NCBI RefSeq assembly: GCF_905475345.1
Contig: NC_066589.1
Location: 2,723,501-2,787,500 of the forward strand
From: Vespula vulgaris
Lineage: Eukaryota > Arthropoda > Insecta > Hymenoptera > Vespidae
Reading direction: 5' to 3'
Length of the DNA stretch: 64,000 bases
The translations under genes and the position numbers were made by a program. Under the pieces are notes generated by a model. It saw only the letters and a list, made by a program, of their open reading frames with translations. It ran no database searches and was not told the DNA's origin. Below, piece by piece: positions 12,705 to 24,700 of the stretch (position 1 is its first letter; each line of letters opens with the position of its first letter).

Positions 12705-13085
12705 ATGGAAGAAGAAAGTTATGACGACGTTGTTGTCTTTGATGAAAAAGCTGATACTGATAGAACTCAACCACAAGATCGACATAAAAAGCTGAAATCG
12801 AAAGAAGCGCGATTACAATAAATCCGAGGCATGAAGCTACTTGATTCCAGTAGATCGTTTCAATCTTTACGCGATGGTCTAAAGGGAATCCTTACGATTC
12901 TTTTTCATAGTAAACGAGATCTACTCATAATGGTGACTATCGATCGAACAGTTTCACTTATCTTTCTGTGCGTGTTTCTTAACGTGATCGATATTTCGTT
13001 TACCTTAAAAAAAGTGAATAGAAAACCGATCGCTTTTCGATACGTCGATGACCTCCAAACTTCCGCGACTAAGAAAGGCATGTAA
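12705..13085 (+). pseudogene. one-stop reading frame, possible pseudogene or retrocopy
   Basis: An ATG at 12705 opens 38 codons (MEEESYDDVVVFDEKADTDR...) ending in TAA at 12819-12821. The same frame then continues without a stop for 87 codons to TAA at 13083-13085, including a hydrophobic stretch (VSLIFLCVFLNVIDISFTL). A span of 127 codons with one stop is unusual in DNA this AT-rich, and the composition is more coding-like than the flanks. AATAAA occurs at about 13110. It may be a decayed gene copy, a gene with a retained intron, or chance. I do not recognise the product. Confidence 0.35.
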
Positions 13086-14513
13086 AAATCTCAATTTTAT
13101 GTTGTCCAATAAATAATATAAAAATTTTCAATGTTTTATGTCTAAATATAATGTAATTATTAAATATATTACTTATATACAATAATAATAATGTAGTAAT
13201 TGATTTGGACATTAAATGTGTTGGAATTTGCACTATTTTATTACTAATAAGCAGTACTAGTTTATACTTGAAATTTTTCTTAACAAAATAATCTTTTTAC
13301 AAGAAAGATATGAAAATATGCAAGGACGTGTTCTCAGAAGAGGTGGAAAAATACATTTCGAAAACACCTTTGTATATATATTATATCTATAGTTAACTAA
13401 AAAGTTCTGTCCAAAGTGGAGGAATTTTTAGATTACAAGGATAAGTTATTTCATCTATATTATTTAGATTTAATATATTAATTATATTTAATTATAAAAA
13501 AATTTTTAGCACTATTTATTAGACAATTCAATATTAGATCTGTTAAAAAGTTTAATCCTTTTTTTAAGTAAATGAAAATAATATATTTGTATATGTATGT
13601 TTATTAATATATAATTATTATTATAGTTCTTTCTTCAAACTTTGACGATAACTTTTGAGTTCTTCTCTAAGATAAAATGACTCGTCCTTCGAAGCTATGT
13701 ATCCAATTCTAATAAAACTTTTCGGTAGATTTTATATATACCTACATGTGTTCTCCAACTGAAATATATGTTTCCTTCTCTTTTGAGAGCAATGTCTTTT
13801 ATTATTTTCTTATCACTCTTTCGAAATATTTGCTTTTTAACGCGTGACTTCTCCTATTAGTAGCGTTGCCAATTCTCCTAGTGTGTTGCCAATTCGATTT
13901 TTTTATTTTAACTTGAGCAATCTATCGATTGCAATAACTATATAAATCAAGAAAAAAAAACAATAATTTGATTAATCCTTGAATGTATTATATATAATAG
14001 CAGAATTATAGCGTTGATATTTCATTTAATTTAATAAAGAATCTAATATATGTGTAATATATTCTTTTGTTATTATAAAATTTGATTTTATAATAATTTT
14101 ATGAAAATTTATATATAATTCTATAATGATAATTTATATATAATTTTATTATTTTCTATATTTACAAGTTTAATATTTACTTAACAATTAGTATTTTCTT
14201 ACAAATTTTGTTTGTTTTAGACAGAGAAATTAAAGGATTAATATTACCCGTTATGAATCTCATGCTGATAATTAATATTTTGTTGTAATATACATTCTTA
14301 TTAATTACAAATAAATTAACTTAGATTCAATATAAGATTTTAATATGGAAAAAAGCTTTTATGATAATAGAAAATAAAAAAGAATAAAAGAGATAGAAAT
14401 TCTTTTTGATGGTCTTAATTGTGCTATTAAAGGATATTAAATAGTGTTGTTAAAAAAACGTTTACGTTTAATAACGAATAGTTTGATGTTTTATTTGCAT
14501 TTGATTCAAGCAG
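13086..14513. other. AT-rich non-coding DNA upstream of the first His-rich gene
   Basis: The missing first exon(s) of the gene at 14514 should lie here or further left. A phase-1 donor is needed. The hydrophobic openings I considered (ATG near 13767, MFPSLLRAMSFIIFLSLF; ATG near 14254, MNLMLIINILL) lack a convincing donor in that phase, so no first exon is assigned. Confidence 0.4.
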
Positions 14514-15869
14514 GCGACCATGGTGATGGAGTTGATGTCAAGGGTGACAAACACATTGTGAAGGGTGCCGGATCAAAACACGAAGAAGACCATCATGAGT
14601 CGAGAGGAGAAAAAGGCGATGAGGTATTTGTTTACTTTCTCTCTCTTTCTTTTTGTTTCTTGAACTGTTTACAATATCAATTAATTCGTTTATTCACTGT
14701 CATTAATTTTTTAACATTTATATTAATATTACTAATTTAATCGTTACATTCATGATTGTATAAAAGCAAATAATAAATATGTTGGTCAATTTTGTTATTA
14801 AATAAATAGTTGATACGATTTATTTTTTTTCTATATAAAATATTTATAAACATGTAATTTGTTCGATTCTTGTGTCATAGTTATTTCTTTAAGAAGATAA
14901 TTCTTCTTTTTTATTTTGATATTTGATAATATTTTACAATTTGATACGTTCGTTAAACAATGGGAAAAAAGTGGTACGAAAAAATTCACGAGTCCGAAAA
15001 CGGAGAGAAGGGCCATCACGATAAAGAAGATCATGAACGTAGTTATGAGGAGAAGGATGGCCAAGATAAAAAGAAGCATGAAGAGGGTGGCCATTACAGC
15101 GAACATCATCATGGTGTAAAAGGAGAGAAGAACGCGAAATTTGAGGAGGAAGGGAAACACCAGAAGGGCCATAGTACCAAAGGGGAACATAGTATTTTCA
15201 AGAAAGTATGTACTAAGTGTTTTTTAAGTTCTTTACTCTTTCTATTTTTTTTTTTTTTTGTAAATAATTTCATTAACCTTAGTTCGAAATTAGCAATTCT
15301 AACTTTTCAAATAAAATTGTTTCTCGACCAATCGAAAAAATTTCAAAATTCTGTGATTATCGTATCTCCCTAAAATTAATTTTTAAATAGTTTAATAATT
15401 TATTTACTTTATATTAACTATTCTTTTCAATGAACTTTCAAAGATTTACAAAAAAGATTAATTTGCTTCGATAGGATGAGTACGAGAAAAAGCACGACTT
15501 TTATGACGAGTATCACGAAGATGGCGATCAAGAGAATCATGGTGCTTACCATAAGAAACACGAGGCTACAAAAGGAAATCATGAAAAGAAAGGCCATCAC
15601 GATTCAGATTACAATGAGGTTGCTACATCAAATTATTATCGCTTTCCTTTCCTTGTTACGAATCATTAGTTGATTTTTTATGTAAAAATTTTATTTTCTA
15701 GTACGAACATGGTAAACAATCTAAGCATGAGAAGGGACATCATAGTCACGATCAAAAGGGTAAGAAATCAGCCGAAGGACATGATGATCATCATCATCAT
15801 GATGAAAAATATGGTAAAAAGGAAGGACACTCATCTGGAAAGAAATGGTTGAAGAAGAGCAAGCGTTGA
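14514..15869 (+). CDS. His/Lys/Glu-rich protein, paralogue 1 (5' exon missing)
   Basis: Four exons join in phase: 14514-14623, 14972-15205, 15475-15618 and 15702-15869 (stop TGA 15867-15869), giving about 219 residues. The protein is dominated by His, Lys, Glu, Asp and Gly (for example KKHEEGGHYSEHHH and DDHHHHDEKYGKK) and ends GHSSGKKWLKKSKR. The 78-codon second exon here and the DEYEKK...FYDEYHEDGD segment align with the gene at 18092-21733, so the two are tandem paralogues. The 14514 acceptor is phase 1, as is the equivalent intron of the paralogue. Donor 15619 (gttgct) is weak. It resembles the insect proteins usually labelled histidine-rich glycoprotein-like; I infer a secreted, possibly metal-binding protein, but the signal peptide exon is not found, so location and function are not shown. 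Confidence 0.75.
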
Positions 15870-18027
15870 ATTTTGAAAAATTCATTTCGTGCGACGAAAA
15901 CCAAAGATTATGTATATGGATTGATTCATAAAACTAAATAATTTTATAAATAAGAAGAATATTATCATACAATGAAACTATTTATGTATTTATGAATCAA
16001 TTCAATAAATACTATATTATATAACAGGAATTTATAATTTGACTATTTTGCATAATTATGGGATTGATTCATGAATAAGTAATATTATTATAATAGTTAA
16101 AACTTGATTACAATTGTAAGATTTGAACATGCACGTACACACACAAAGTTGAAAAATTTATTTTGTATACAATTTAACGAGATAATTTCGTCTCGTGGCT
16201 TAATAATAATATGTTTCATGAGCAAAATTTCAATTCGTAATAGGCAAAAGAATTACTAGAATATTATAATATCGATTTGAAATAGCTATTAAGTTCTTAA
16301 TTGATAATCTCGCATTCGCTAAGATTTGATCATTTACATTAAAGAACATTTATATAAATTACATAAATTATAATAGATCCATAAATTCGAATTGGATTAC
16401 AAAGAATTCGAGATATCTATTTGGCATCTCTTATTCCTTCTTTTTCTTTGTTTTCTTCGTTATCTTTTTCTCTATACAATGACGAAAGATTTTTCGATTT
16501 TGAAATTCAATCGAGCAAGAAATCGATTAAGTAAGTCGATATCACACTAGCAGATCGATCGCACCCCTGTTGAATTTGCGACGTTCTTGCCTGTCCGCCG
16601 TGAAAAGTGAAAATCTTGGCGTGAAATTGGCCACGGTCTACTACTTACGCTATTATGTTTAAAGAAAGGATCTATCACGATCCTATCCTCGACGCTTCCT
16701 CGATTTATATTTGAATAATCTTAGGCAAATGTGGGCGACTGTAACGATATAAAATAAATTAAAGATTATACATTTGAAGTGCCCGTAGTGATTACAGAAC
16801 GCAATGTGTTATTTTCTATAAAATCGATATTTATTCAATTTTAATTTAATATATATTTTATATAAATAAGTTAAATACGTGCTATATATAATCTATTTAT
16901 ATCTTATAATTTATTTACGAGAAATATTATTCAAAAATATAATAATTATATATCATATTATATATAATTATTATTATATAACATATACTCTTTACATCAA
17001 ATATTATAAATAAGATAAATATTTTATAAATAAGCGTACATTTAAAAGTTTATTTATAAAATATTAATGCTAATTTTTTACATAAGTATTTAAACGTTAT
17101 CGAAACAATCAAAATTGTGTTAATACTGTTTTTTTTTCCTTTTTTCTTTTTTTCATAGAACGAAGATTAAACAATGCTCGATATTATAATAAATAATATT
17201 TAACATTTCTCGTTGTAAGATAAACATAATATGTTATTGAATAAAAAAAAATATTTGATAACGATGGAAGAGATAAAAAGGAATATTTATTAACAATCCG
17301 TGTGAGAAGAATGGAGAAATTCGCGGGAAAAATAACAGGATAAATTTTTCTCAAAAAGATGATATAAGATTTTTCGAAATAACATTTATTTAGAATAATA
17401 CTCACATTAGATATCATATGTAATAAATAATGTTACGCGATTAAATCCATTTTCCCTTCTTTTTCTATTTACAATTTCGCGAGCATTATTAAACAGACAC
17501 TATAGCAACATTCGTTCTTCTAATCTATTATTTAATCATAAAGGTATTCCTTATATTATTATTGAAAATATATTATATTCGAAAGTAGAGATTGAATATC
17601 AAAGAAGAAAATGAGATTTATATAATGAAAAATAACAATTTAATGATCTATATAAATTATTTTAAATTATTTTCTTTCGAACTTTACTCAATTTTTAAAA
17701 AATTATAAAAAGTATATGTCGAAAGAGGTAAATAAAATTATTCAACTTTAAATAAAATAATCGAAACAAATTTAAAATTTAAAAAATCTGATCAATTAAT
17801 AAAAATATTGAATTCTTATGTTTCGCATTTCCGTATATAATTGAAAAGTCTTCAAATCGATCAAAATAATTCTTGTGTAACGACAAGAGAAAGGAGGAAG
17901 CCAAATTGATCGATGAATTTGATCAAGCGCAAGATCCTCTGATCGCCGCCACGATCTGCGAAGCGATAAATCGCTGTGAAATTGTCGAATCATTCGCGAA
18001 CGATTTTCTAATAGGTGAAACCAGTTG
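15870..18027. other. 3' UTR and spacer between the two His-rich paralogues
   Basis: Mostly AT-rich. Two GC-richer islands stand out. One lies about 16540-16760 and holds only an open stretch of about 43 codons without a start. The other lies about 17880-18000, directly upstream of the promoter of the next gene, and may be regulatory. No RNA gene seen. Confidence 0.4.
16004..16009 (+). terminator. polyadenylation signal AATAAA, His-rich gene 1
   Basis: Canonical hexamer 135 bases after the stop codon at 15869; no cleavage-site evidence. Confidence 0.45.
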
Positions 18028-18028
18028 A

Positions 18029-18066
18029 TATAATCGGCCGGTTACTTCAGGTTCACAGTTCAGTCT
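18029..18066 (+). promoter_or_regulatory. TATA-like box and initiator of His-rich gene 2
   Basis: TATAAT at 18029-18034 lies 33 bases before the A (18062) of TCAGTC, an arthropod-type initiator. The ATG follows at 18092, leaving a 5' leader of 30 bases if transcription starts there. Spacing is slightly longer than the usual 30-31. Confidence 0.5.
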
Positions 18067-18091
18067 TCATTGTGGACTCGGAGGTGGAATC

Positions 18092-21000
18092 ATGGGAACT
18101 TATAGAAGGTCGATGGCCATTTGGCTGTCGCTGTTTCTTTACTTGGTAATATGATTATCCATTATTTTCCATAACTAATTACAAATCATCCTTAGTTATT
18201 TATTAAATACATGATTTACTACAAAAAATGAAACAATGTTACTTCTACAAGACAGGTCAAATTTACACAATGACCTGTTAAAGTATTGTCACACAAAATT
18301 ATAAATCAATTATTAGAGAAAGATTTGTCATCTTTTTTTTTTTATTACTGAATGTAAACGATTTCTAGTGGTAAATATATAAAATAAATGATTATTGAAA
18401 TATACAGAAAAAAATCTATAGGATTAATTTGGTTTTTAGTGTAACAAACATTTTTAAATATTAGATATGATTGATGTAATTTGTTAGTTTATTTTATATA
18501 TCTCATAATAATTTAATGTTTATTCAAAATTTTCGTGTTTGGCAGCAATTTATGTGCAAATACGTATTAAAATTTAAATTATTATTTTCTTTTAAATCTA
18601 ATACAAATGTAAATTTTTTAGACAAGAAAAAAAGAACAGAACATCCCTAAAAATTTTTCTACTGTAGAGATCCGCGATCTATCAAATATGTCATTTAACT
18701 TTTGAAAAATATTTCTCGCCATCGGCAAGGTAGTATATTCAAATCGTCTGTCAAATAATCCTTGAGTATTCCCACAACGACGAAGTGATTGCAGTCTCGT
18801 TGGAGAAAATTATTATTTACTTGTTCCTTGTTTACACAATATGTGTTTATTCAGATAGAAAAGTAATCGAAATTTTTTATAGCTGGAGCAATCAAGAACA
18901 TCAAAAGCAGGACTGCAGAGAAATTCGAAAAACGGCGTAGAAAATATCTTACTGGAGGAGATTGTTCTTGCTAGAAGAAATAACACGACGAAACTTCTCG
19001 GTGCAGCTGCCATTGAAAACCCCATCAAAGCAAATGAAAGAATCCTCTCTTTGATCAACGGTAAAAGCGACCTTGTTTTCCCGAATTATAATCCAGTTCA
19101 AGATCAAAGTATAGCACAATCTCAAGCCATGATCGTTAGCTTGAATGACACAAAGGATTTGGAAAATCTCGATCATGTTTTGGCTTTTAGTGGATATGAA
19201 CCTCAAAAAGTAAACCTTAGGAACGACAAACGTAAAATTTTGGACAGCTTCAACAATGATCGAGGTATCATACCTACTGTATTTAATATTACATTTAAAT
19301 ATAATAAATATATTCAATATTAATATTCAATAAATATTTAAATATTTATTTTTTCTTTTTTTTATATAATTTTTTATTCATTCGAATTAATCATTAAAGA
19401 GATTTTAATAGCAAATAATTCATTTTACTTGAGTAACGTAAATTTTCTTTTTGATTTTATAGTCACATCAAGTAGACAACCTAAAACTACAGACTCAACT
19501 ACGGTCTTACCTTATGTGAAAATGCAGTACAGTGTTCCTCGAAGGTTACAATCGAATAGAAGAAATTCTAACGAAGGAAATCATCCTTCCACGGCTTTCT
19601 ACCAGAAAGTGTCACAACCTATCATCCAAACAGATCCTAATGTTATTGTTGTTAATACGGAAACATCGAGCAAAAAGTTCGCAATTAAGAATCCTGCATT
19701 GCCTAGAATGTATAAATCTGAAGAAGAATTGAGTAATATCGAAGTAACAAAGCCAACGTACCACATACCAACGCGTAAAATAAAGAATGATGAAACGAAG
19801 ATTAAAAAAGATATCGAAGAAAACGTGAGTGTTCGTCCGAAGTTAAAAAAAATGAGAAAGAAAGTGAAAATTTTTAACGTCGTGACATTACCGCTTGTCA
19901 CAACGCCTTTGAGTGTTTATAATTATACAGTATTAAACAGAATGGTCAATAATCATAAATCATTGTTAGAAAGTCCAATAGTGCAACCTATTGCATCTCA
20001 AAAAATTAATGATATTGTTTATCAAAACGATTCACTAGCGAGCAATAACCAACCTGATTTAAAACGACAAGAATCAGCCTCAAAGTCGGATAGTGAGCTC
20101 GGTATATCGAAAAAGTATACCGCTATACCAACACCTTTTTCCTATTCAACAAAACATTCTGGAAATGTTAAACAAGTTCAAACCACGTCGATTAATTCTG
20201 TAACTCCGAAAAACATTATTGGAACGAAAGAAAGTCTCATAGCAAGTGATTCGAAAGTAAATCCTGTATCAAATTACGAAGATAAAATAAATCTTCTCGG
20301 TGCTAATCAGGAAACTAGATATAATTACAGGAAGGAAAGTCCAACCGAGAAACAAAGAAAAAATTATGAGAAATTTGAGTCGAATATCAATGATGCGTCA
20401 TCTTCGAGATCTAACTTAATGAGTGAGGAATCAATTGACAGTGATGAAAATATCGAAAAATCTAACAAACGTACTCAACACAGAAATGATTTGTACGAAG
20501 TATCGGAATCGGCATCGTTAGAAGATGACTCTGAGTCTAACTCTGACAATGCAGATTCTGATCATTTTGAATCGTACGAATTTCCTGAAACATCTAAAAA
20601 GAAAGATGATTACTACGATAATCCCAACAAAAAAGATGTAGATCATTCACAAGATGTAAAACGTCATGAAGGTGATCAACATTATGAAACCAGCAATTTA
20701 AAAAAAATTGATCGTGATAATAATTATGAAGAAACCAAACATGAAGAAAATCTGGATCACGTTAGTGAGGAATATCAAATGAAAAATAATAACCAAGATG
20801 ATGATCAAGATGAAAATAGTGCTCATAATTATAAATATGTAAAAAAAAGTGAAAGTAGTGCTGGTAATAGTGATGGTGGAGGAGGTGATGGTGAAGGAGA
20901 AAAAGAATTTATAAAAGGTGGTGAAGTTGAACAAAATGAAGATTATTATAAGAAGCAAGGAAACAAGGAAGAAAAGGTGAGAAAATCATTTAAAACTAAA

Positions 21001-21733
21001 AAATAGATTTGTTACTATCAGAATATTTTTATAGGCCTACAAGATCTGGCACGAACATGACAAAACCAAGAAAGGTTATCACGACAAAGAACAGCATAAT
21101 AAGGAGTACGAAGAAAAGGATGGAGAAAAAAAAGAACACGGAGAAGATGGCGAATACTATCAAGACCACTATCAAGACGAGAAGGGTAAAAAGGAAGCAG
21201 AATTTAATGAAAAAGGCGAACACAAGAAAGGTCACAATACCAAAGGCGAACATTCGGTACACAAAAAGGTAAGAAAGAATGATATATTATTTTTAAACGA
21301 TAGAAAATCTGGAATTTTTCACTTACCCATATATGTATTTTTTTAGGACGAGTACGAAAAAAAAACCGAATTCTTTGATGAATTTCACGAAGATGGCGAC
21401 AGCGAGAAAGATGGAGGATATTATAACAAGCATGAAGCTGAAAAAGGTGGTAAAATGAAATCCGGCCATTATGACGAAGCTTTCAAAGAAGATAAGTATG
21501 GAAACTCGAAAGAATACAAAGAGAGTGAATATCATGATGAAGAGAAGGGCAAGGGCAGTAAGGAAGGCCAGGAAAGTCACTATGATCACGAAAAGAAGTA
21601 TAAGGAAAAAGGTGCTCATGAAAGTGGAAAGAAGTGGATGATGGACAGTGGCAATGGTGGTGATGGAAAAAATGATGGCGACGGAGGTAGTGGTAATGAA
21701 AAAGCTGGTGATGATCATAATCATAGGCGTTAA
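18092..21733 (+). CDS. secreted acidic Ser/Asp- and His/Lys/Glu-rich protein, paralogue 2
   Basis: Five exons join in phase: 18092-18145, 18883-19264, 19463-20976, 21035-21268 and 21347-21733 (TAA), giving 856 residues. Exon 1 encodes MGTYRRSMAIWLSLFLYL, a signal peptide continued by LEQSR from exon 2. Exon 3 (residues about 146-650) is low-complexity, first Lys/Thr/Pro/Asn-rich, then Ser/Asp/Glu-rich (SDENIEKSNKR, SESNSDNADSD). Exons 4-5 are His/Lys/Glu/Gly-rich with HDKEQHNKEYEEKDGEKKEH, DEFHEDGDSEKDGGYYNKHE and GKKW, matching paralogue 1 at 14514-15869. The C-terminus is Gly/Asp-rich (GNGGDGKNDGDGG). I infer a secreted, largely disordered protein, perhaps binding metal or part of an extracellular matrix or cuticle. 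The family resembles insect histidine-rich glycoprotein-like proteins; no enzymatic motif is visible. Exon 5 fuses what are two exons in paralogue 1. Confidence 0.85.
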
Positions 21734-21779
21734 TCATATAAAGATCATAGGGAAATAGTTAACGCGAAGTGATCAATAG

Positions 21780-21785
21780 AATAAA
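21780..21785 (+). terminator. polyadenylation signal AATAAA, His-rich gene 2
   Basis: Canonical hexamer 47 bases after the stop codon, the first in the 3' region. Confidence 0.55.
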
Positions 21786-24700
21786 ATATGATTATCGTGA
21801 TTCTCGATAAATTTGAAATATTTTCACGAACGATCCACATTTATTTTTCTATCTTGAGTGATAAATTTTATTATTATATTTCTTTTTAAATCATACAGAC
21901 ATATATCAGTAATTATAAAATTGATCGAAAGTGAAAAAAAATTAAAAAAAGAAACAAAAATTAAATTTATCACTCATCATTGTTATATTGATCTACATTA
22001 TAATACCTATAATGTGGAATTATTAAACGAAATATAAATTATTAAATGAAGTATATTACTCGGGCCATTTTGATAATCACTATTTATCATACGTTATAAT
22101 CGTCGATAACGTTTACCTTAATATCGCATTCTCAGTGCCAAGGGTGACGTAAGTTTAATCGAGAAGTTTGAATTTTTTCTATCGCTTTAGAAAATTGTCG
22201 TCCGGCGACGGTTAAAATATCCATAACGTCCGTAGTGACTCGTTAACCTGAAACTTTATTCTCCTTGGACGTATTCGTTCCATGGATAGCCATCGACTTT
22301 TGTCTCAACACACACACTTTTGACGATTCTACGAATATACATGGAAATAGACATAGTGCTCTCCTTATGACGCTTCTATACTTTCAAAGAAAGTTATTTC
22401 GAAATTTTAACAAAGCAAACGCAAAAATAAATATAGTTACATACCCATGTACACATATGATTTTAAGATCTTTTATTAATTGCTAATAAGTTAATAAAGC
22501 TATTACTGTTGATCGTTAAATTTGCTCATACGTTTTAATTATAAACTCAATTACCTTTGTCTTCCGAGATAATCATTAAATCCAAATATATCAAGACGAC
22601 ATAATCCTTAAATCTTCCTAATCCTTATTCAAGATCTTAACGAAGAAATTCTCGAACAATCCTACAATGATTGGAGTTCTATGTAATTACACGTAGCTAT
22701 TTAACTCTTAAGGTGAAAACATATCTATACTCAAAGAAGGATTCTATCACAGTTTCGAGCCGCTATTATATTCTCTACCAAAGAGAAATATCATATCTCG
22801 ATATCTTGTCGCATTAAGATATAGCATAAATGTATCTATGCATATATTTATGGAATTATGTGTTGAATTTAACACACGTTACATAGATGAATATAGAATG
22901 CATACACGGAGTATTGGTATTATCGAATAACAAAAGCAATGGATACATAGCTACGTTTTGAATGCGTTATGAATTGTATCGATCATGAGAATATAGATTG
23001 TAAAATATGTATTTCTCAAGACGTTCACCGTAGTAGATACCTACGAATATTACGAATATATAGGAATATTATTTCTCAATACATTCATACGATCATATAT
23101 ATATATATCATATATCTCTATACATCAAACACATATATTCCAACTCGTTTATCGTATTCTCTGAATTTTTCTTCTATAAATCCAATTCTTTCTTTTAAAA
23201 CAATTCTCTTTATTCCCTTTCTTTCTGCTCGCCTACAAGATTTATTCTGAATCATAATAATACTGATGCATTTATATTTCAAAATATCACTCGAGACAAA
23301 GTCACGACCAATATGTATATATAAGAATCGTTTCATTCACCAATAATAATCGTTGTTTTAATATTGAGACAAGAGTTAAGTGGGAATGATAAAAGAAAAG
23401 AAAAAACGAGAAAGAAAAGAAAATAGAGAGAGATAAAACGAAGAAAAAACAAAGAGAACGTTTTGATCGATCGTTCTTCGCGGCAATAACCGGACACCAC
23501 TTTTCAAAGTGATAAAATCAATACGTCAGAGGCGACGAATGTTCCTGTCAGAGGATTTACGATCACGGAAGGTTTATTACTTAGTCAACGTACCGATAAT
23601 TAAAGGAAAAAAAAATAGATAAGGTTCTTGTCATTTTCCATTGATTTACGTTGATATCGAAAAGGTTTCTAATAAGTGAATGTAAGAGAAAGACAGGTAG
23701 ATAGATAAAGAGAAAGAGAAAGATAGATATCAGGAAGCTCGCTATATTAACATTCGCTTGAGGATCGTTGCGTCGATGAGTATTAAACACTATGCTTATA
23801 TCATCGTGAGAATGAACGGATCGTGTTGATTGTCGATGGACGTCAAGATCGTCACCTACATAATACAATAAATGGTAGATCAACATGAGGATACATTTAT
23901 TATAGATTTCTAAAGAGTAGGTCACAATTTCTGAAAATTCTAGGAATGACTTTAAAAATCAACTATTTTTTTATTGAAACTTTTTAGGATGAAGATATTT
24001 TTAATTAACTTTTTAGAATTAATTTTTTGTTCATATTGTAAAAAAACTTCCTAGACGTGTAGTTATACAATTCGAAAAAGGAAAACTAGACATGAAAAAA
24101 GTCTCGCAGTAAAATAATTTATCTTTAAAATCAACTAGAGACTTTTGGTCTACTTTATATTTTATTAGTGTACAAAGTATTGGCAGGATGATAGTTTATA
24201 AACTAAAAGGGATTGAAGTTGATAAGAACTGATTCTTCGATATAAACAGAAAATCTTATCGCTCTTTATTGCAGAAATTCTTAATTTTCTTAATGTATTT
24301 TATATGTATTTTTTTCTTATTTTATTAGAATAATATAAATTTATTAGAATAAATTTAAATTAAAAATTTGAATTTATTAATTTATTTTGAATGAAATTAT
24401 CAAAATCGAATTAATTCATTTAAATTCATCCAAATTAATGTTCAATAAGTATCACATAACTTTAGAAATCTCGTATTTCTTTTTTCTTTTCTGCCTTTTC
24501 TTATTTTTTTCTTTTTATTAGTACAATTATATCATCATAACAAAAAATTCAAGCTTGATTGCAAACTATACGGAGGATTAAAGTGCTGACTTTCACCTAC
24601 GCGATATAAATATTCGACCAAAAAGAAAAGAAAAGAGAAAAGTTCGTCTTATATTCAACACGGTACGTCTATTCTAGTAGGATATATGAGCCTACCGTTT

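Noticed and set aside
12930..13085. MVTIDRTVSLIFLCVFL as the signal-peptide exon of the first His-rich gene
   Set aside because: All GT dinucleotides in this frame are in phase 0 or 2, whereas the acceptor at 14514 requires phase 1.
14831..15190. 119-codon minus-strand frame (Phe/Leu/Met-rich)
   Set aside because: It is the antisense shadow of the Glu/Lys/His-rich exon at 14972-15205, whose codons read as hydrophobic residues in reverse.
20698..21724. Minus-strand hydrophobic frames resembling membrane proteins
   Set aside because: Antisense shadows of the acidic and Lys-rich exons of the His-rich gene; composition is explained by the plus-strand coding sequence.
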